The notes beneath the pieces were generated by a model. That model saw nothing but the letters and a program-made list of their open reading frames with translations, was not told the DNA's origin and did not search any database. A stretch of 22,503 bases of DNA from Desulfonema limicola (lineage in GTDB: Bacteria > Desulfobacterota > Desulfobacteria > Desulfobacterales > DYRC01). Where the stretch lies: NCBI GenBank assembly GCA_020718925.1, contig DYRC01000026.1, positions 1-22,503 on the forward strand, in the 5' to 3' direction. A program made the position numbers and the translations under genes. Each line of letters opens with the position of its first letter. Position 1 is the first letter of the stretch. Below are positions 1 to 7,945 of the stretch, in pieces.

Positions 1-881
1 CCTCCGGCAGAATTAGGATGGCTGCTGTCATCCGAAAGATAAGAAGATGTGTTATTGCTGACTGTCTGAATATGTTGAACCGTACCGTTCCACCAGCGAT
101 GATGATTGCCGCTTTCCTGTCCGACATCATTGACGTTCTCACTTCCTCCGTTGCTGGTCAGCACATTGTAAAAATCAAACACCGCCACATTACGGTAAGG
201 ATAATTTTTCAGCCAGTCATTGACCAGCCAGTTGTTGAATGCGCGGGCATTAACAGGATGTTTGTTATCTGTTACTTCAGAAGCTATCCGAGGCGGCGCA
301 GTAATAACGATAAAGAGCTTATCCTGGCGGGTTTGAAAATAAGTCAGCAGATTATTATAGACTGCTTTCGCATTGCTGACAGAGACTTCATCGCTCAACT
401 CCTGTGCAGGCGGATCATCCGGGTTTCCCTTTAAATCGGAATTGGGATAGCAGGATTTGAACATGACGATAGTGTTTTCTCCGCCCGGATCTGTCGGAAG
501 ACGCTGCCATGCGCCGAAATCACCAATATTCTGACCGGTTTCCTTATACAGCGCAGTCATAATAGCAGTGCTGTTTTCTCCGGTGAACCACTCGGGCCAG
601 TTGACAATATCCGTCCTGTCTCCGACAGTATAGGGTTCCCATCCGTAATTGGTAGCGCTGACATAGTAATTATTGTCTCTCAGTGCTATGCCCAGCCCTC
701 CGCCAAGCGGATTGGTACCCGGATCAGCCAGCCAGTTCCCGCCGGTGGAATGGTGAATGAAAACCAGCTTTACCGGCGAGGCGGGCGGACTGGTATCTGC
801 TCCGAAAACGACGCAGGGAAGGGAAGCGATTGTCATCAGAATCACTGCCGCAACAATACCTGTGAAATTGTTTCGTTTCAT
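1..881 (-). CDS. Secreted SGNH-hydrolase-like protein (C-terminus beyond window)
   Basis: The minus strand is open from the ATG at 881 to the window edge (293 full codons, no stop), so the C-terminus is missing. The N-terminus is a signal peptide: MKRN, a hydrophobic stretch to about residue 27, then a likely cut near VFG/AD. Motifs suggest an SGNH/GDSL-type esterase fold: FIHHSTGGNW (41-50, Ser45 as possible nucleophile), a central FKSCYPNS block, a LFIVITAPPR strand, and DDSSHPN (284-290), which looks like the C-terminal catalytic Asp/His block. The start is supported by AAGGAG seven bases upstream (888-893). It lies 73 bp behind the hybrid kinase on the same strand and has its own promoter candidate. 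The substrate is unknown. The hydrolase assignment is an inference from motifs; it may be a non-catalytic relative. Confidence 0.6.
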   Translation of the reverse strand, partial: MKRNNFTGIVAAVILMTIASLPCVVFGADTSPPASPVKLVFIHHSTGGNWLADPGTNPLGGGLGIALRDNNYYVSATNYGWEPYTVGDRTDIVNWPEWFTGENSTAIMTALYKETGQNIGDFGAWQRLPTDPGGENTIVMFKSCYPNSDLKGNPDDPPAQELSDEVSVSNAKAVYNNLLTYFQTRQDKLFIVITAPPRIASEVTDNKHPVNARAFNNWLVNDWLKNYPYRNVAVFDFYNVLTSNGGSENVNDVGQESGNHHRWWNGTVQHIQTVSNNTSSYLSDDSSHPNSAG

Positions 882-936
882 GGCACTCTCCTTGTATGAG
901 TTGTTGAAGAAAAAACGATACCACAGACTATTTTGT

Positions 937-966
937 TATATAGCACAGACGGGTTTATATTTTCAA
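937..966 (-). promoter_or_regulatory. Candidate sigma70 promoter for the SGNH-like gene
   Basis: On the minus strand TTGAAA (961-966) is followed after 18 bases by TATATA (937-942), about 55 bases before the ATG at 881. The -35 box overlaps the last codons of the upstream kinase gene. The -10 box matches the consensus at 4 of 6 positions. This would let the secreted protein be expressed apart from the kinase. Confidence 0.35.
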
Positions 967-3381
967 TGATTTGTTGCTGCGTGATAAGGCGTTTCGGATG
1001 CTTTTGGCAAGCTCGCTTCTGACAACGGGCTTTGTCAGGTATTCCCGGATACCGACAGCTTTAAGCGTTTCTTCTGTAACAGATTCGTTGTATCCGCTGC
1101 ATAAAATAATCGGAATATCATCTCGGATGGCTTTCAACTGAGCAGCTAACTCCAGCCCCGTCATCTTGGGCATGGTCATATCGCTGATCACCAGATTCAC
1201 GCTTTCCGGCGCGTTTTGGAAAAACTCCAGTGCATCAGCGCTGTCTGTCAGCGGCGTAACCTTATACCCTGATAAACTGAGCATCTGCGCCAGCATTTTG
1301 ACAATGGCTTCTTCATCGTCCACCAGCAGAATATGCTCCTCTCCCTTTGGCAGATTCTCCTCCGTAACAGAACCGGCTGTTTTCTTTTCTTCTGAAATGA
1401 TAACAGGAAGATAGATATAAAACATCGTTTGCTGATTCGGTTCACTCTCAACATGGATATATCCGTCATGATTTTTGATAATGCCAAGCACGACCGAAAG
1501 CCCCATGCCGGTTCCTTCGCCGATGCCTTTGGTGGTGAAAAACGGCTCAAAGATGCGTTCCATGATGTCTGACGATATGCCGGTTCCGGTATCGCTTACG
1601 GAAATCCGCAGATACCCCTCCCCCAGCCCCTCCCCTGAAAGGAGAGGGGAGTTCTCCCCCTTCCCTTTCAGGGAAGGGGGCAGGGGGGTTAGGTTAAGTC
1701 CTATCGTGAGAACGCCCCCTTTTTCGCGCATGGCGTGATAGGAATTGGTGCAGAGGTTCATCAACACCTGATGGAACTGAATCGGATCAACCAGCACGCT
1801 GCCGCAGTCTTTCTGAATGTCCAGCCGAATATCAATGGTTGCCGGAAATGTTGCCCTAAGCAGTTTGGACACCTCCCGGATAAGCATCTCAAGCTTGAAG
1901 GGCTTTCGTTCAGGTTCGCCTCTGCGGCTGAAGGTCATAATCTGACGAACCAGCGATCTTGCCCGCTCTGCGGCAACCAGAATCTGCTCGGTATTTTTCC
2001 GGGCAAGACTTCCCTGGGGAAACTCTTCCATCACCATCTGGGCATATCCCATAATCGGAACTAAAATATTGTTGAAATCATGGGCAATTCCGCCTGCCAA
2101 CGTGCCGATAGCCTGCATTTTCTGCGCCTGACGAAGTTGGATTTCATTTTCATGCAGAGATTTCTCAATGATAAGCCGGTTTTCTATCATCGCATTTGCC
2201 GAATGCGCCATCATTTTAAATTCTGAAAAAGACAATTCTTCAGGATTTATTTTTTCAGAGGTCATCGCGGCACGTTCAAAGAATCGGATGAAGCGGACAA
2301 AATTTCTCCGCATTTTGGAATGGATCAGCTTCACGACTACCGACAACATTATCAGTAATATCCCCAATAGCATGATAATTTTCAAAATATGACGCTTAAC
2401 CCTGTTTTCAATCTCTGCTCTTTTCTGCGAAATGATTTGCTCAATTTCATCTGAATATATTCCGGCGCCGATCATCCATTCCCAATCGGGAAATCCTTTG
2501 ACAAACGAAATCTTGGGCGAAGGTTTGGTATTATTCAATTTAATCCATGAATACTGAACAAAATTTCCTCTCGGATTTTCAACCGCCTTTCTCTGTGACT
2601 GGATAATTTTTATTCCGGTCGGATCGCTCATTTCCCAAACATTCTGAGTTCCCCGTGTAATTTTTCCGTTGGTGAACAGCGGTTCTCCGCTATAAGTGCT
2701 TGCAAAAAGATAGCCGTCTTCATCAAATCTGACCCGGATAAGCCGCTCAAGCACTTCGTTTTGTATATCTTTTTCAACATCATCAAGATATTCGCCGCTT
2801 CCGATAAGCCAATCATAAGGTTCAAAACGCCTGACATAGACAATCTTTGAAAAATTGCCCTTCCCGCCGGGCTTTGTCATCGTATATTGAAAAAAACCTT
2901 CCCCGACCATTTTTATTTTGGCAATCTCAATCGCATCCCATTTCGGATTATCACCGAACAACAGTTCTATTCCGCGGGAATCTGCTGCAAAATAATATCC
3001 TCTTCCCTGATTGAACCGGATGGGGCGCAACGCGTCTTTAATCATCTTCCGAATTTCAGCTTCTGTCTTTATATCTTTGCTTTCATTATAAATATTTGAG
3101 GCAATCGCATAAGCCTGATAGGTTCGGCTTTTTGTGTCGGCTTTTAACCGCTCTTCAGCAGTAGATTTGCTGTAGCGGATAAAATCAACCGCTTTTTCAA
3201 CTTCGTTTCTGATAAGCGTTTTTTGGGATTCTGTAAATTCATTCCGTAATAATATCACCTCTTTCTGAAATCTTGCGTATTCGTCAGAGATCCAGAAATA
3301 GCCGATAATACAAAAGCTTATGACAACCGCAGATGCGATGACAATCAGAAACGCTTTGGTAATGCTGATGTTTTTTTCCAT
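955..3381 (-). CDS. Tandem-Cache membrane hybrid histidine kinase
   Basis: This is an 808-residue inner-membrane sensor kinase. A TM helix (about 9-30) is followed by a periplasmic part with two Cache_2-like modules, each ending in a similar block (WLIGSGEYLDDVEKDI near 191 and WMIGAGIYSDEIEQII near 302). A second TM helix spans about 331-353. The HisKA phospho-acceptor is His434 in GGIAHDFNN. The HATPase domain has an N box around Asn546, DTGTG at 597-601 and GTGMGL near 623. A C-terminal receiver domain has acidic residues Asp688/Asp689, phospho-acceptor Asp734 and Lys784. It probably relays a small-molecule signal by phosphotransfer within the protein; with no output domain, the partner regulator is unknown. 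It starts 28 bp after the LpoA-like gene, so co-transcription is likely. Residues 564-589 come from a palindromic DNA repeat inserted in frame in the ATPase domain. Confidence 0.9.
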   Translation of the reverse strand: MEKNISITKAFLIVIASAVVISFCIIGYFWISDEYARFQKEVILLRNEFTESQKTLIRNEVEKAVDFIRYSKSTAEERLKADTKSRTYQAYAIASNIYNESKDIKTEAEIRKMIKDALRPIRFNQGRGYYFAADSRGIELLFGDNPKWDAIEIAKIKMVGEGFFQYTMTKPGGKGNFSKIVYVRRFEPYDWLIGSGEYLDDVEKDIQNEVLERLIRVRFDEDGYLFASTYSGEPLFTNGKITRGTQNVWEMSDPTGIKIIQSQRKAVENPRGNFVQYSWIKLNNTKPSPKISFVKGFPDWEWMIGAGIYSDEIEQIISQKRAEIENRVKRHILKIIMLLGILLIMLSVVVKLIHSKMRRNFVRFIRFFERAAMTSEKINPEELSFSEFKMMAHSANAMIENRLIIEKSLHENEIQLRQAQKMQAIGTLAGGIAHDFNNILVPIMGYAQMVMEEFPQGSLARKNTEQILVAAERARSLVRQIMTFSRRGEPERKPFKLEMLIREVSKLLRATFPATIDIRLDIQKDCGSVLVDPIQFHQVLMNLCTNSYHAMREKGGVLTIGLNLTPLPPSLKGKGENSPLLSGEGLGEGYLRISVSDTGTGISSDIMERIFEPFFTTKGIGEGTGMGLSVVLGIIKNHDGYIHVESEPNQQTMFYIYLPVIISEEKKTAGSVTEENLPKGEEHILLVDDEEAIVKMLAQMLSLSGYKVTPLTDSADALEFFQNAPESVNLVISDMTMPKMTGLELAAQLKAIRDDIPIILCSGYNESVTEETLKAVGIREYLTKPVVRSELAKSIRNALSRSNKSLKI
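1615..1690. repeat. GC-rich double palindrome inserted in frame in the kinase gene
   Basis: About 76 bp hold two adjacent hairpins. The first has the core CCCCTCCCCTGAAAGGAGAG; the second has the related core CCTTCCCTTTCAGGGAAGG in inverted orientation. The two halves are imperfect reverse complements, so the whole can also fold as one long stem. Its core matches the repeat at 14750-14790. In the encoded kinase it adds a Pro/Gly/Ser-rich segment between two predicted strands of the ATP-binding domain without breaking the frame. It resembles a dispersed REP/MITE-type element. Confidence 0.8.
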
Positions 3382-3409
3382 ATCAACGGCTTTTACCCGA
3401 TGCAGACAT

Positions 3410-5311
3410 TTAAGGCGTGGCTATTTCCGTGAACGCATTGCCATCTATTCGGAGAAGATAGAGATTTTTACGCGCCGCGCCGACCGCATCAAAAGAGGTC
3501 ATTCCGGTAACCCCTTGAAAATGCTGAAGTCGTGAAAGCTCCTCTCTGACTTCGTTTCGGGAACGGGTTCCGGGTTTTCCCAGAATCTGAAACAGCATCA
3601 TGGCGGTATCATAAGCAATCGCTTCCATAAATTCCGGCTTTTCCCGATATGCGGTTTGAAAATTTCTGACAAAATCCGCCACCAGCGGGGAGCGGCTTTC
3701 TGCAAAAAAGCCTTCGGGGATAACCGCGCCCTGAGCAGACTGCCCTGCCATCTGAATCAGTTTATCCGAATGCCACAGATGCGTTCCGAATAATTGCACA
3801 TTGGGAATGTCGTGAAATGCCAACTGCGGCAGAATCAGCCCCACTTTTTTAGCTGAATCCGGAATAAACAATGCTTCAAACGGGGTTTTGGCAAGTTTTT
3901 TAAGTGCGGCGGAAAAATCGGTCTGAGTCGGAGAATATGCAGCGCTTTCGACAATCTTTCCTCCGCGAGCCGTAACTGCCTGTTTGAACAAGCCCATAAA
4001 ACTGGTGCCGTATTTTTCATTGGGATAGAGAACGGCAAAGGTGCGGATGCCCGCGCTTGCAGCATAAGAGGCAATCACGTCCGTCTGCATTTCCGGCGTC
4101 ATAAAATGCCTGAACACATAATTGCCCGTGTCCATATTGCTTTTCTGAATCAGCATAATGATGGGGATTCCCCGATTTCGGGCTTCTGTTACCGCAGTTT
4201 CCGCAACGGTCAGAGGACCGATAATCGCAGATACCTGCTGTTCATCCAATTCTCTCACCGCCTGCATCGCCTGCTCCGGAGACGCGCCTGAATCTTTAAC
4301 AACAATATCAATCGCTTGATAGCCCAACGCGCCTGCCCGGATTTTGGCGATTTCAATGCCGCGAAGCGCCTTTGCGCCGTAATCGCTGTATGTGCCGCTC
4401 ATGGGAAGCAGACAGCCGATTTTATTGCGGATTTGCGAGACATAAGGCGAGATGGGCGGCGTCTGCGGCATCTGCTCAACAAACTTGTTTTCCGGCTTAT
4501 TTTCCGGTTTAATTTCCGCTTTGATTTCCGGCTGTTTTCCGAAGCGTTTGATCAACGGCGCTGCTTCAGACACAAGTTCATGATCCGGAAGGATTTCGAC
4601 AAATTCGGATAATACCTTAACCGCTTCTTCATACTTTTCAGTTTTGAGGCGGTTGAGTCCTGCCTGATACATCAGATAGCCTTTGAGCAGCGAATTATAG
4701 CCCGATTGCTCTGTGAGCGAAGAAATATCCGCATCGGAAAGACTGGCGACTGTCGCTTTGAGTTTTCTTTTTATGTTTTCTTTTTCAGAAGATACCGCAT
4801 GTTGATATGCCAAAGCGTAAGCTTCAATGGCTTTCAGGGGAGAGCGGAGCGCAAGATGCGCGTCTCCCATCAATACCCGGACTTTGGGATGATAGGTGGG
4901 GATATTTTTTAAAAACCGCTCCCCTTCCCGAATCACCTCTGAATACGCTTTTTCATCATAGAGTGTGCCGAGAACGCCGATTCTGGCTTCCGGGACAAAC
5001 ACGCTCTCCGGGTATCTGTCTATCAGATATTGCCAAAGTTTTCGCGCCACGCCGGAGTTTTTCAGTTCGATGTTGATGGAGGCTTCGCGCATCAGTGCCA
5101 GCGGCGCGGATGCGCCTTCGGGGAATCGGGTTAAATATTCGTTATAAAGTTCAAGCGATTGGGGATAAGCCCTTCGTTCAAACAATCTTTCCGCATTTGA
5201 AAAGAGTTGATTCTGTTCGGAAACAGAAGGCTGGAACATCGGAAAATAAACGGGTCCGCAAGCTCCGGCAAAACATAACAACGCCATCAGAATAGTTGTC
5301 AGCACTTTCAT
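3410..5311 (-). CDS. LpoA-like lipoprotein: TPR region plus periplasmic binding fold
   Basis: This 633-residue exported protein begins with a short basic and hydrophobic signal, MKVLTTILMALL, with Cys18 in FAGAC as a probable lipidation site. Residues about 34-256 are helical TPR-like repeats (for example AERLFERRAYPQSLELYNEY). A Lys/Glu/Pro-rich linker at 261-290 leads to a type I periplasmic binding fold from about 297 (IGCLLPMSGTYSDYG) to the end. This order is that of penicillin-binding protein activator LpoA/YraM. The same fold also serves branched-chain amino acid transporters, but no permease or ABC ATPase gene is nearby, which favours an envelope role. Direct activation of a PBP is not shown. 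It is the first gene of the leftward group, with the hybrid kinase 28 bp downstream. The linker is encoded by a 12-bp tandem repeat. Confidence 0.8.
   Translation of the reverse strand: MKVLTTILMALLCFAGACGPVYFPMFQPSVSEQNQLFSNAERLFERRAYPQSLELYNEYLTRFPEGASAPLALMREASINIELKNSGVARKLWQYLIDRYPESVFVPEARIGVLGTLYDEKAYSEVIREGERFLKNIPTYHPKVRVLMGDAHLALRSPLKAIEAYALAYQHAVSSEKENIKRKLKATVASLSDADISSLTEQSGYNSLLKGYLMYQAGLNRLKTEKYEEAVKVLSEFVEILPDHELVSEAAPLIKRFGKQPEIKAEIKPENKPENKFVEQMPQTPPISPYVSQIRNKIGCLLPMSGTYSDYGAKALRGIEIAKIRAGALGYQAIDIVVKDSGASPEQAMQAVRELDEQQVSAIIGPLTVAETAVTEARNRGIPIIMLIQKSNMDTGNYVFRHFMTPEMQTDVIASYAASAGIRTFAVLYPNEKYGTSFMGLFKQAVTARGGKIVESAAYSPTQTDFSAALKKLAKTPFEALFIPDSAKKVGLILPQLAFHDIPNVQLFGTHLWHSDKLIQMAGQSAQGAVIPEGFFAESRSPLVADFVRNFQTAYREKPEFMEAIAYDTAMMLFQILGKPGTRSRNEVREELSRLQHFQGVTGMTSFDAVGAARKNLYLLRIDGNAFTEIATP
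4488..4535. repeat. Four-copy 12-bp tandem repeat in the lipoprotein linker
   Basis: Plus-strand units are TTTTCCGGCTTA, TTTTCCGGTTTA, ATTTCCGCTTTG and ATTTCCGGCTGT. On the coding strand they give a PEIK/AEIK/PENK/PENK tract between the TPR and binding domains. The unit length is a multiple of three, so copy-number change would lengthen or shorten the linker without a frameshift. Confidence 0.8.
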
Positions 5312-5352
5312 CGGGATAATTCCTATTATCAGTTAATATTAATGAAAGTATC

Positions 5353-5380
5353 TATTTACACCAATTTTTGATATTGTCAA
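5353..5380 (-). promoter_or_regulatory. Candidate promoter for the LpoA-like gene
   Basis: The minus strand has a perfect TTGACA (5375-5380), then 16 bases, then a weak -10 TAAATA (5353-5358, 3 of 6 matches). It is about 40 bases from the ATG at 5311. A 10-bp palindrome TTAATATTAA (5333-5342) lies just downstream. The perfect -35 with a poor -10 could indicate activator dependence. Confidence 0.35.
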
Positions 5381-5387
5381 ACTTATG

Positions 5388-5416
5388 TTGAAAGATTTTT
5401 ATGATCGCTGTATAAA
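5388..5416 (+). promoter_or_regulatory. Strong sigma70-type promoter for the DUF4124 gene
   Basis: TTGAAA (5388-5393), a 17-base spacer and TATAAA (5411-5416) lie 38 bases upstream of the ATG at 5455, with AAGGAG at 5441-5446 as ribosome site. Both hexamers match the consensus at five of six positions and the spacing is optimal. It is also the nearest good promoter upstream of the nine-gene ATPase-to-GTPase run. Confidence 0.7.
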
Positions 5417-5422
5417 TATACA
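5409..5422. promoter_or_regulatory. Operator-like palindrome over the -10 box
   Basis: TGTATAAATATACA is a perfect 6-bp inverted repeat with an AA centre. It covers the -10 hexamer of the rightward promoter, the classic place for a repressor site. AT-rich palindromes occur by chance, and no cognate regulator is identified here. Confidence 0.35.
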
Positions 5423-5454
5423 GAATATTAACCTGTAAAAAAGGAGATGGCAAA

Positions 5455-6102
5455 ATGAAAATTGGAAAATGGCTGATTTTTGGGATAGTATTAACGATGT
5501 CGGTTCCGGCGTTTGCAGAAGAATTTTATAAATATCTGGATGAAAAGGGACGAGTCCGCTATACGGATGATATCAGCAAAGTACCTGAAAATCAAAGAAA
5601 AGATATTCGCAAATACGGGAAGGATAAGCCTCCGGCTGATCCGGCGGCAGATACCGGCGCAAAAAATACAGAATCGCCTCAGCAACCTGCGGACGCTTCT
5701 TCTCAGGCTGCCGAAACCGCGCCTACTCAGGCTGCTGAAACATCTCCGGCATCAGGTTCAGACAGCGCGGAAGCCTCTTCTGATGGGGATAAAAATCCGT
5801 CTCCGAAAACAGACGAGCTGATGGAAGAAAGAAAAGCTCTTGAAAAACGAAAGCAGGATTTGAATCAGGAATATCAGGCTTTGATGAAAGAGCAATCGGA
5901 ACTTCTGAGAATGAAAGGCGTTACGACTTCCGAAGCAAAAGTCCGGGAGCATAATGAAAAACTCTCCCGCGTGAATGAAAAAATCATGGCGTATCAGAAA
6001 AAGCTGAAAACGCTCAATGATGATGTAGAAGCATTTAACAAAAAAACCGAGGCGCAGAGAAAGCAGACGGTTGAGCAGAAGGTTGAACAGACGACTGAAT
6101 AG
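5455..6102 (+). CDS. Periplasmic DUF4124-domain coiled-coil protein
   Basis: This 215-residue exported protein has a signal peptide (1-21, cut after AFA). The DUF4124 signature follows at once, with YKYLDEKGRVRYTDD at 25-39 and a following KVPEN block. Residues 55-118 are low-complexity and rich in Ala, Pro, Ser, Thr and Gln, with AAETAP/AAETSP near-repeats. Residues 120-205 are highly charged heptads typical of a long coiled coil. The domain is known in envelope proteins of Proteobacteria and Desulfobacterota, but no biochemical role is established. It has a strong promoter and an AAGGAG ribosome site, and is followed by a hairpin 15 bp after its stop. It may be expressed alone or as leader gene of the downstream run. 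Confidence 0.8.
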   Translation: MKIGKWLIFGIVLTMSVPAFAEEFYKYLDEKGRVRYTDDISKVPENQRKDIRKYGKDKPPADPAADTGAKNTESPQQPADASSQAAETAPTQAAETSPASGSDSAEASSDGDKNPSPKTDELMEERKALEKRKQDLNQEYQALMKEQSELLRMKGVTTSEAKVREHNEKLSRVNEKIMAYQKKLKTLNDDVEAFNKKTEAQRKQTVEQKVEQTTE

Positions 6103-6116
6103 AACGCGGCGGATGG

Positions 6117-6143
6117 CAGCCCATCATCATGGGCTGTTTATCT
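6117..6143 (+). terminator. Hairpin after the DUF4124 gene, weak terminator or attenuator
   Basis: CAGCCCAT (6117-6124) and ATGGGCTG (6129-6136) form a perfect 8-bp stem with a CATC loop, followed by TTTATCT. The stem is good but the U-tract is short and broken, so termination may be partial. It sits 35 bases before the first ATPase start. Confidence 0.6.
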
Positions 6144-6171
6144 GCGATTGTTTGAAAATAGGAGACATGAC

Positions 6172-7251
6172 ATGATTCAGAAAATTGAGATACATAATTT
6201 CAGGTGCTTTGAAGAAACCAAAATATCCGGCTTTAAGCGGGTGAATCTGATTGGCGGGAAGAATAATTCCGGTAAAACTGCGCTGTTGGAGGCGTTATTT
6301 TTGAATAATTCACAAACTCCGCTCAATGTTATAGAACTGAGGCGAATCAGAGGAGAACGATTGGCATTCCTGAAGGCTTTTCCTGAAAAAGCATGGAATA
6401 GCTTATTTTTTAATCAGGATAAAGATAAATCTATAAAATTTATATCGGATGGAGATGTTACAGAATTTAAAATTAACAGCGATATTCCCGGAGGAAATCG
6501 GAGAATAATTGAAAAATTAGAGGATGAGAATAAATTTGAAAGTTTGGAGTCAGATTATAAGCAATCACGATTGAAAGCGGAATGGATATTTAATGCCAAT
6601 GTATGGGATACCTGCTTTATTGCAAGCTCTAACGGTATTGAGTTGAATGACTCCATGACTCCGAAGATTTCCAGAAAAGTTCATTTTATTCCAGCTTCTT
6701 ATAGGCTATTCAACACTGATTTGGCATCGGAGTTTGATCAGGCAGATTTTAATGGTAATTCAGATAGGGTCTTAAATTTTATCAAATTAATAGATAAAAC
6801 AATAGTTCAGGTAAAAGCCTTCAACTTAGGTGAACATACCTTTTATCTAAAAAGAGAAGAAGGCGGGTTTTTGCCAATATCTCTTTTCGGAGAAGCAATC
6901 ATTAAAATCACTGATATTGTCTTGAAAATAATAAACTATAAAAGCAGTATTTTATTGATAGATGAAATCGAAAACGGCATTCATCACACCAATCAGCTTG
7001 AATTTTGGAAAATGCTGTTTAAGCTTGCTGAAGAATTTGATATTCAGATATTTGCCACAACGCATAGCGGGGAAATGATCCGCGCTTTTACAAATGCCGG
7101 TTTGGAAGAATTGGAAGCAGGAAATGACGATATAGCCGCTTATGTCGAACTTGCCCGAAATGTCAGAACAGGTAGGATTGCAGGAATAGTCAGAGATGTT
7201 GAACAATTGGACTATGAACTGAATCATGAAATGGGGGTTCGGGGTGAGTAA
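6172..7251 (+). CDS. OLD-like ABC-type ATPase 1 (AAA_15/AAA_21 family)
   Basis: This 359-residue SMC/ABC-type ATPase begins with the typical IEIHNFRCF strand. Walker A is GGKNNSGKT (28-36, Lys35). A signature-like SLFGEA lies near 237-242. Walker B is LLIDEIENG (261-269, Asp264/Glu265), and a His switch ATTHSGE has His298. The start at 6172 is chosen over an upstream TTG at 6148 because AGGAG (6160-6164) lies seven bases before this ATG and the family begins here. There is no TOPRIM domain in the chain, but the next gene supplies one, overlapping by 8 bp. Such split ATPase/TOPRIM pairs resemble OLD-family and PARIS-type defence systems. The middle is AT-rich: 35 G+C among bases 6361-6480. Confidence 0.85.
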   Translation: MIQKIEIHNFRCFEETKISGFKRVNLIGGKNNSGKTALLEALFLNNSQTPLNVIELRRIRGERLAFLKAFPEKAWNSLFFNQDKDKSIKFISDGDVTEFKINSDIPGGNRRIIEKLEDENKFESLESDYKQSRLKAEWIFNANVWDTCFIASSNGIELNDSMTPKISRKVHFIPASYRLFNTDLASEFDQADFNGNSDRVLNFIKLIDKTIVQVKAFNLGEHTFYLKREEGGFLPISLFGEAIIKITDIVLKIINYKSSILLIDEIENGIHHTNQLEFWKMLFKLAEEFDIQIFATTHSGEMIRAFTNAGLEELEAGNDDIAAYVELARNVRTGRIAGIVRDVEQLDYELNHEMGVRGE

Positions 7252-7933
7252 TATCTTAATTGTCGAAAGCAAGAACGATCAGCTTTTCTTTGAGGCTTTG
7301 GTAAATCATCTTAACCTGACAAATATCGAAATCGGCATTCCGATTTGCCAAATAGATGATTATGAATGTTTGGAAGGCTTGGATAAGAAAAAATTAACAG
7401 GGCATTTGCATAGAATAAAAAATGAATCAATTAAACGAGATATTCAGGCTATCGGAATTGTTCTTGACCATGACGGCAAGCGTGAAGAGCGATTGAAAAT
7501 GATAAATTTAGCAATAAAAGAAGTTTTCAATACAGACGAACAATTTACAGATACAAGCCAATTCATTACGATTCTGATTGATGGTTTTGAATTGAAAATT
7601 GCCTGTTTTCTGACGCATGTTGACGGAAAAGGCGAACTTGAAACCGTTTTAAAAGCAATCAAAACAAAAGAATCTCCGTATGCGGATTGCCTGAAAGCAT
7701 GGAAAGAATGTCTGAAAGAATATAGCAAAGACATCAGCGATAAGGATTTCGATAAATTCTGGCTTAACAATTATATCCGGTTTGATACCTGTTCATCAGA
7801 AGAAAGAAGGCAGGCAAACAGAAAATGCAGCTTGTCTGAATTTGAATATGTGATGAAAAATAAGAAAGATGTTTTCAATTTTGAGGATACTGTGTTGGAT
7901 GATGTTAAGAACTTTTTGAAACTGTTCAATTAA
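7244..7933 (+). CDS. DUF3226-like TOPRIM protein 1, partner of ATPase 1
   Basis: From a GTG at 7244 this gives 229 residues, starting MSNILIVESKNDQ. Glu8 in LIVESKND and LDHDG (Asp75, Asp77) are the Glu and DxD of a TOPRIM metal site. The GELETVLKAI segment near 130 also fits DUF3226 proteins. TOPRIM domains hydrolyse or rejoin phosphodiester bonds with metal, so a nuclease acting with ATPase 1 is likely by analogy with OLD, where the two domains are fused, and PARIS, where they are separate. GTG 7244 is preferred because a G-rich tract (7232-7236) precedes it and the protein then starts at the first strand. An in-frame ATG at 7226 without a ribosome site is the alternative. It overlaps the ATPase gene by 8 bp, which suggests translational coupling and fixed stoichiometry. 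Confidence 0.75.
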   Translation: MSNILIVESKNDQLFFEALVNHLNLTNIEIGIPICQIDDYECLEGLDKKKLTGHLHRIKNESIKRDIQAIGIVLDHDGKREERLKMINLAIKEVFNTDEQFTDTSQFITILIDGFELKIACFLTHVDGKGELETVLKAIKTKESPYADCLKAWKECLKEYSKDISDKDFDKFWLNNYIRFDTCSSEERRQANRKCSLSEFEYVMKNKKDVFNFEDTVLDDVKNFLKLFN

Positions 7934-7945
7934 GAGGTGTTTATA

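Noticed and set aside
18..434. Plus-strand frame of 138 codons at the left edge
   Set aside because: It is antisense to the SGNH-like gene, which has a signal peptide, ribosome site and catalytic-type motifs.
1615..1690. Rho-independent terminators inside the kinase gene
   Set aside because: No U-tract follows either stem on either strand and the reading frame continues, so an inserted palindrome explains it better.
6148..6171. TTG start upstream for ATPase 1
   Set aside because: The ATG at 6172 has AGGAG at correct spacing and matches where this family begins; the extra residues would overlap the ribosome site.
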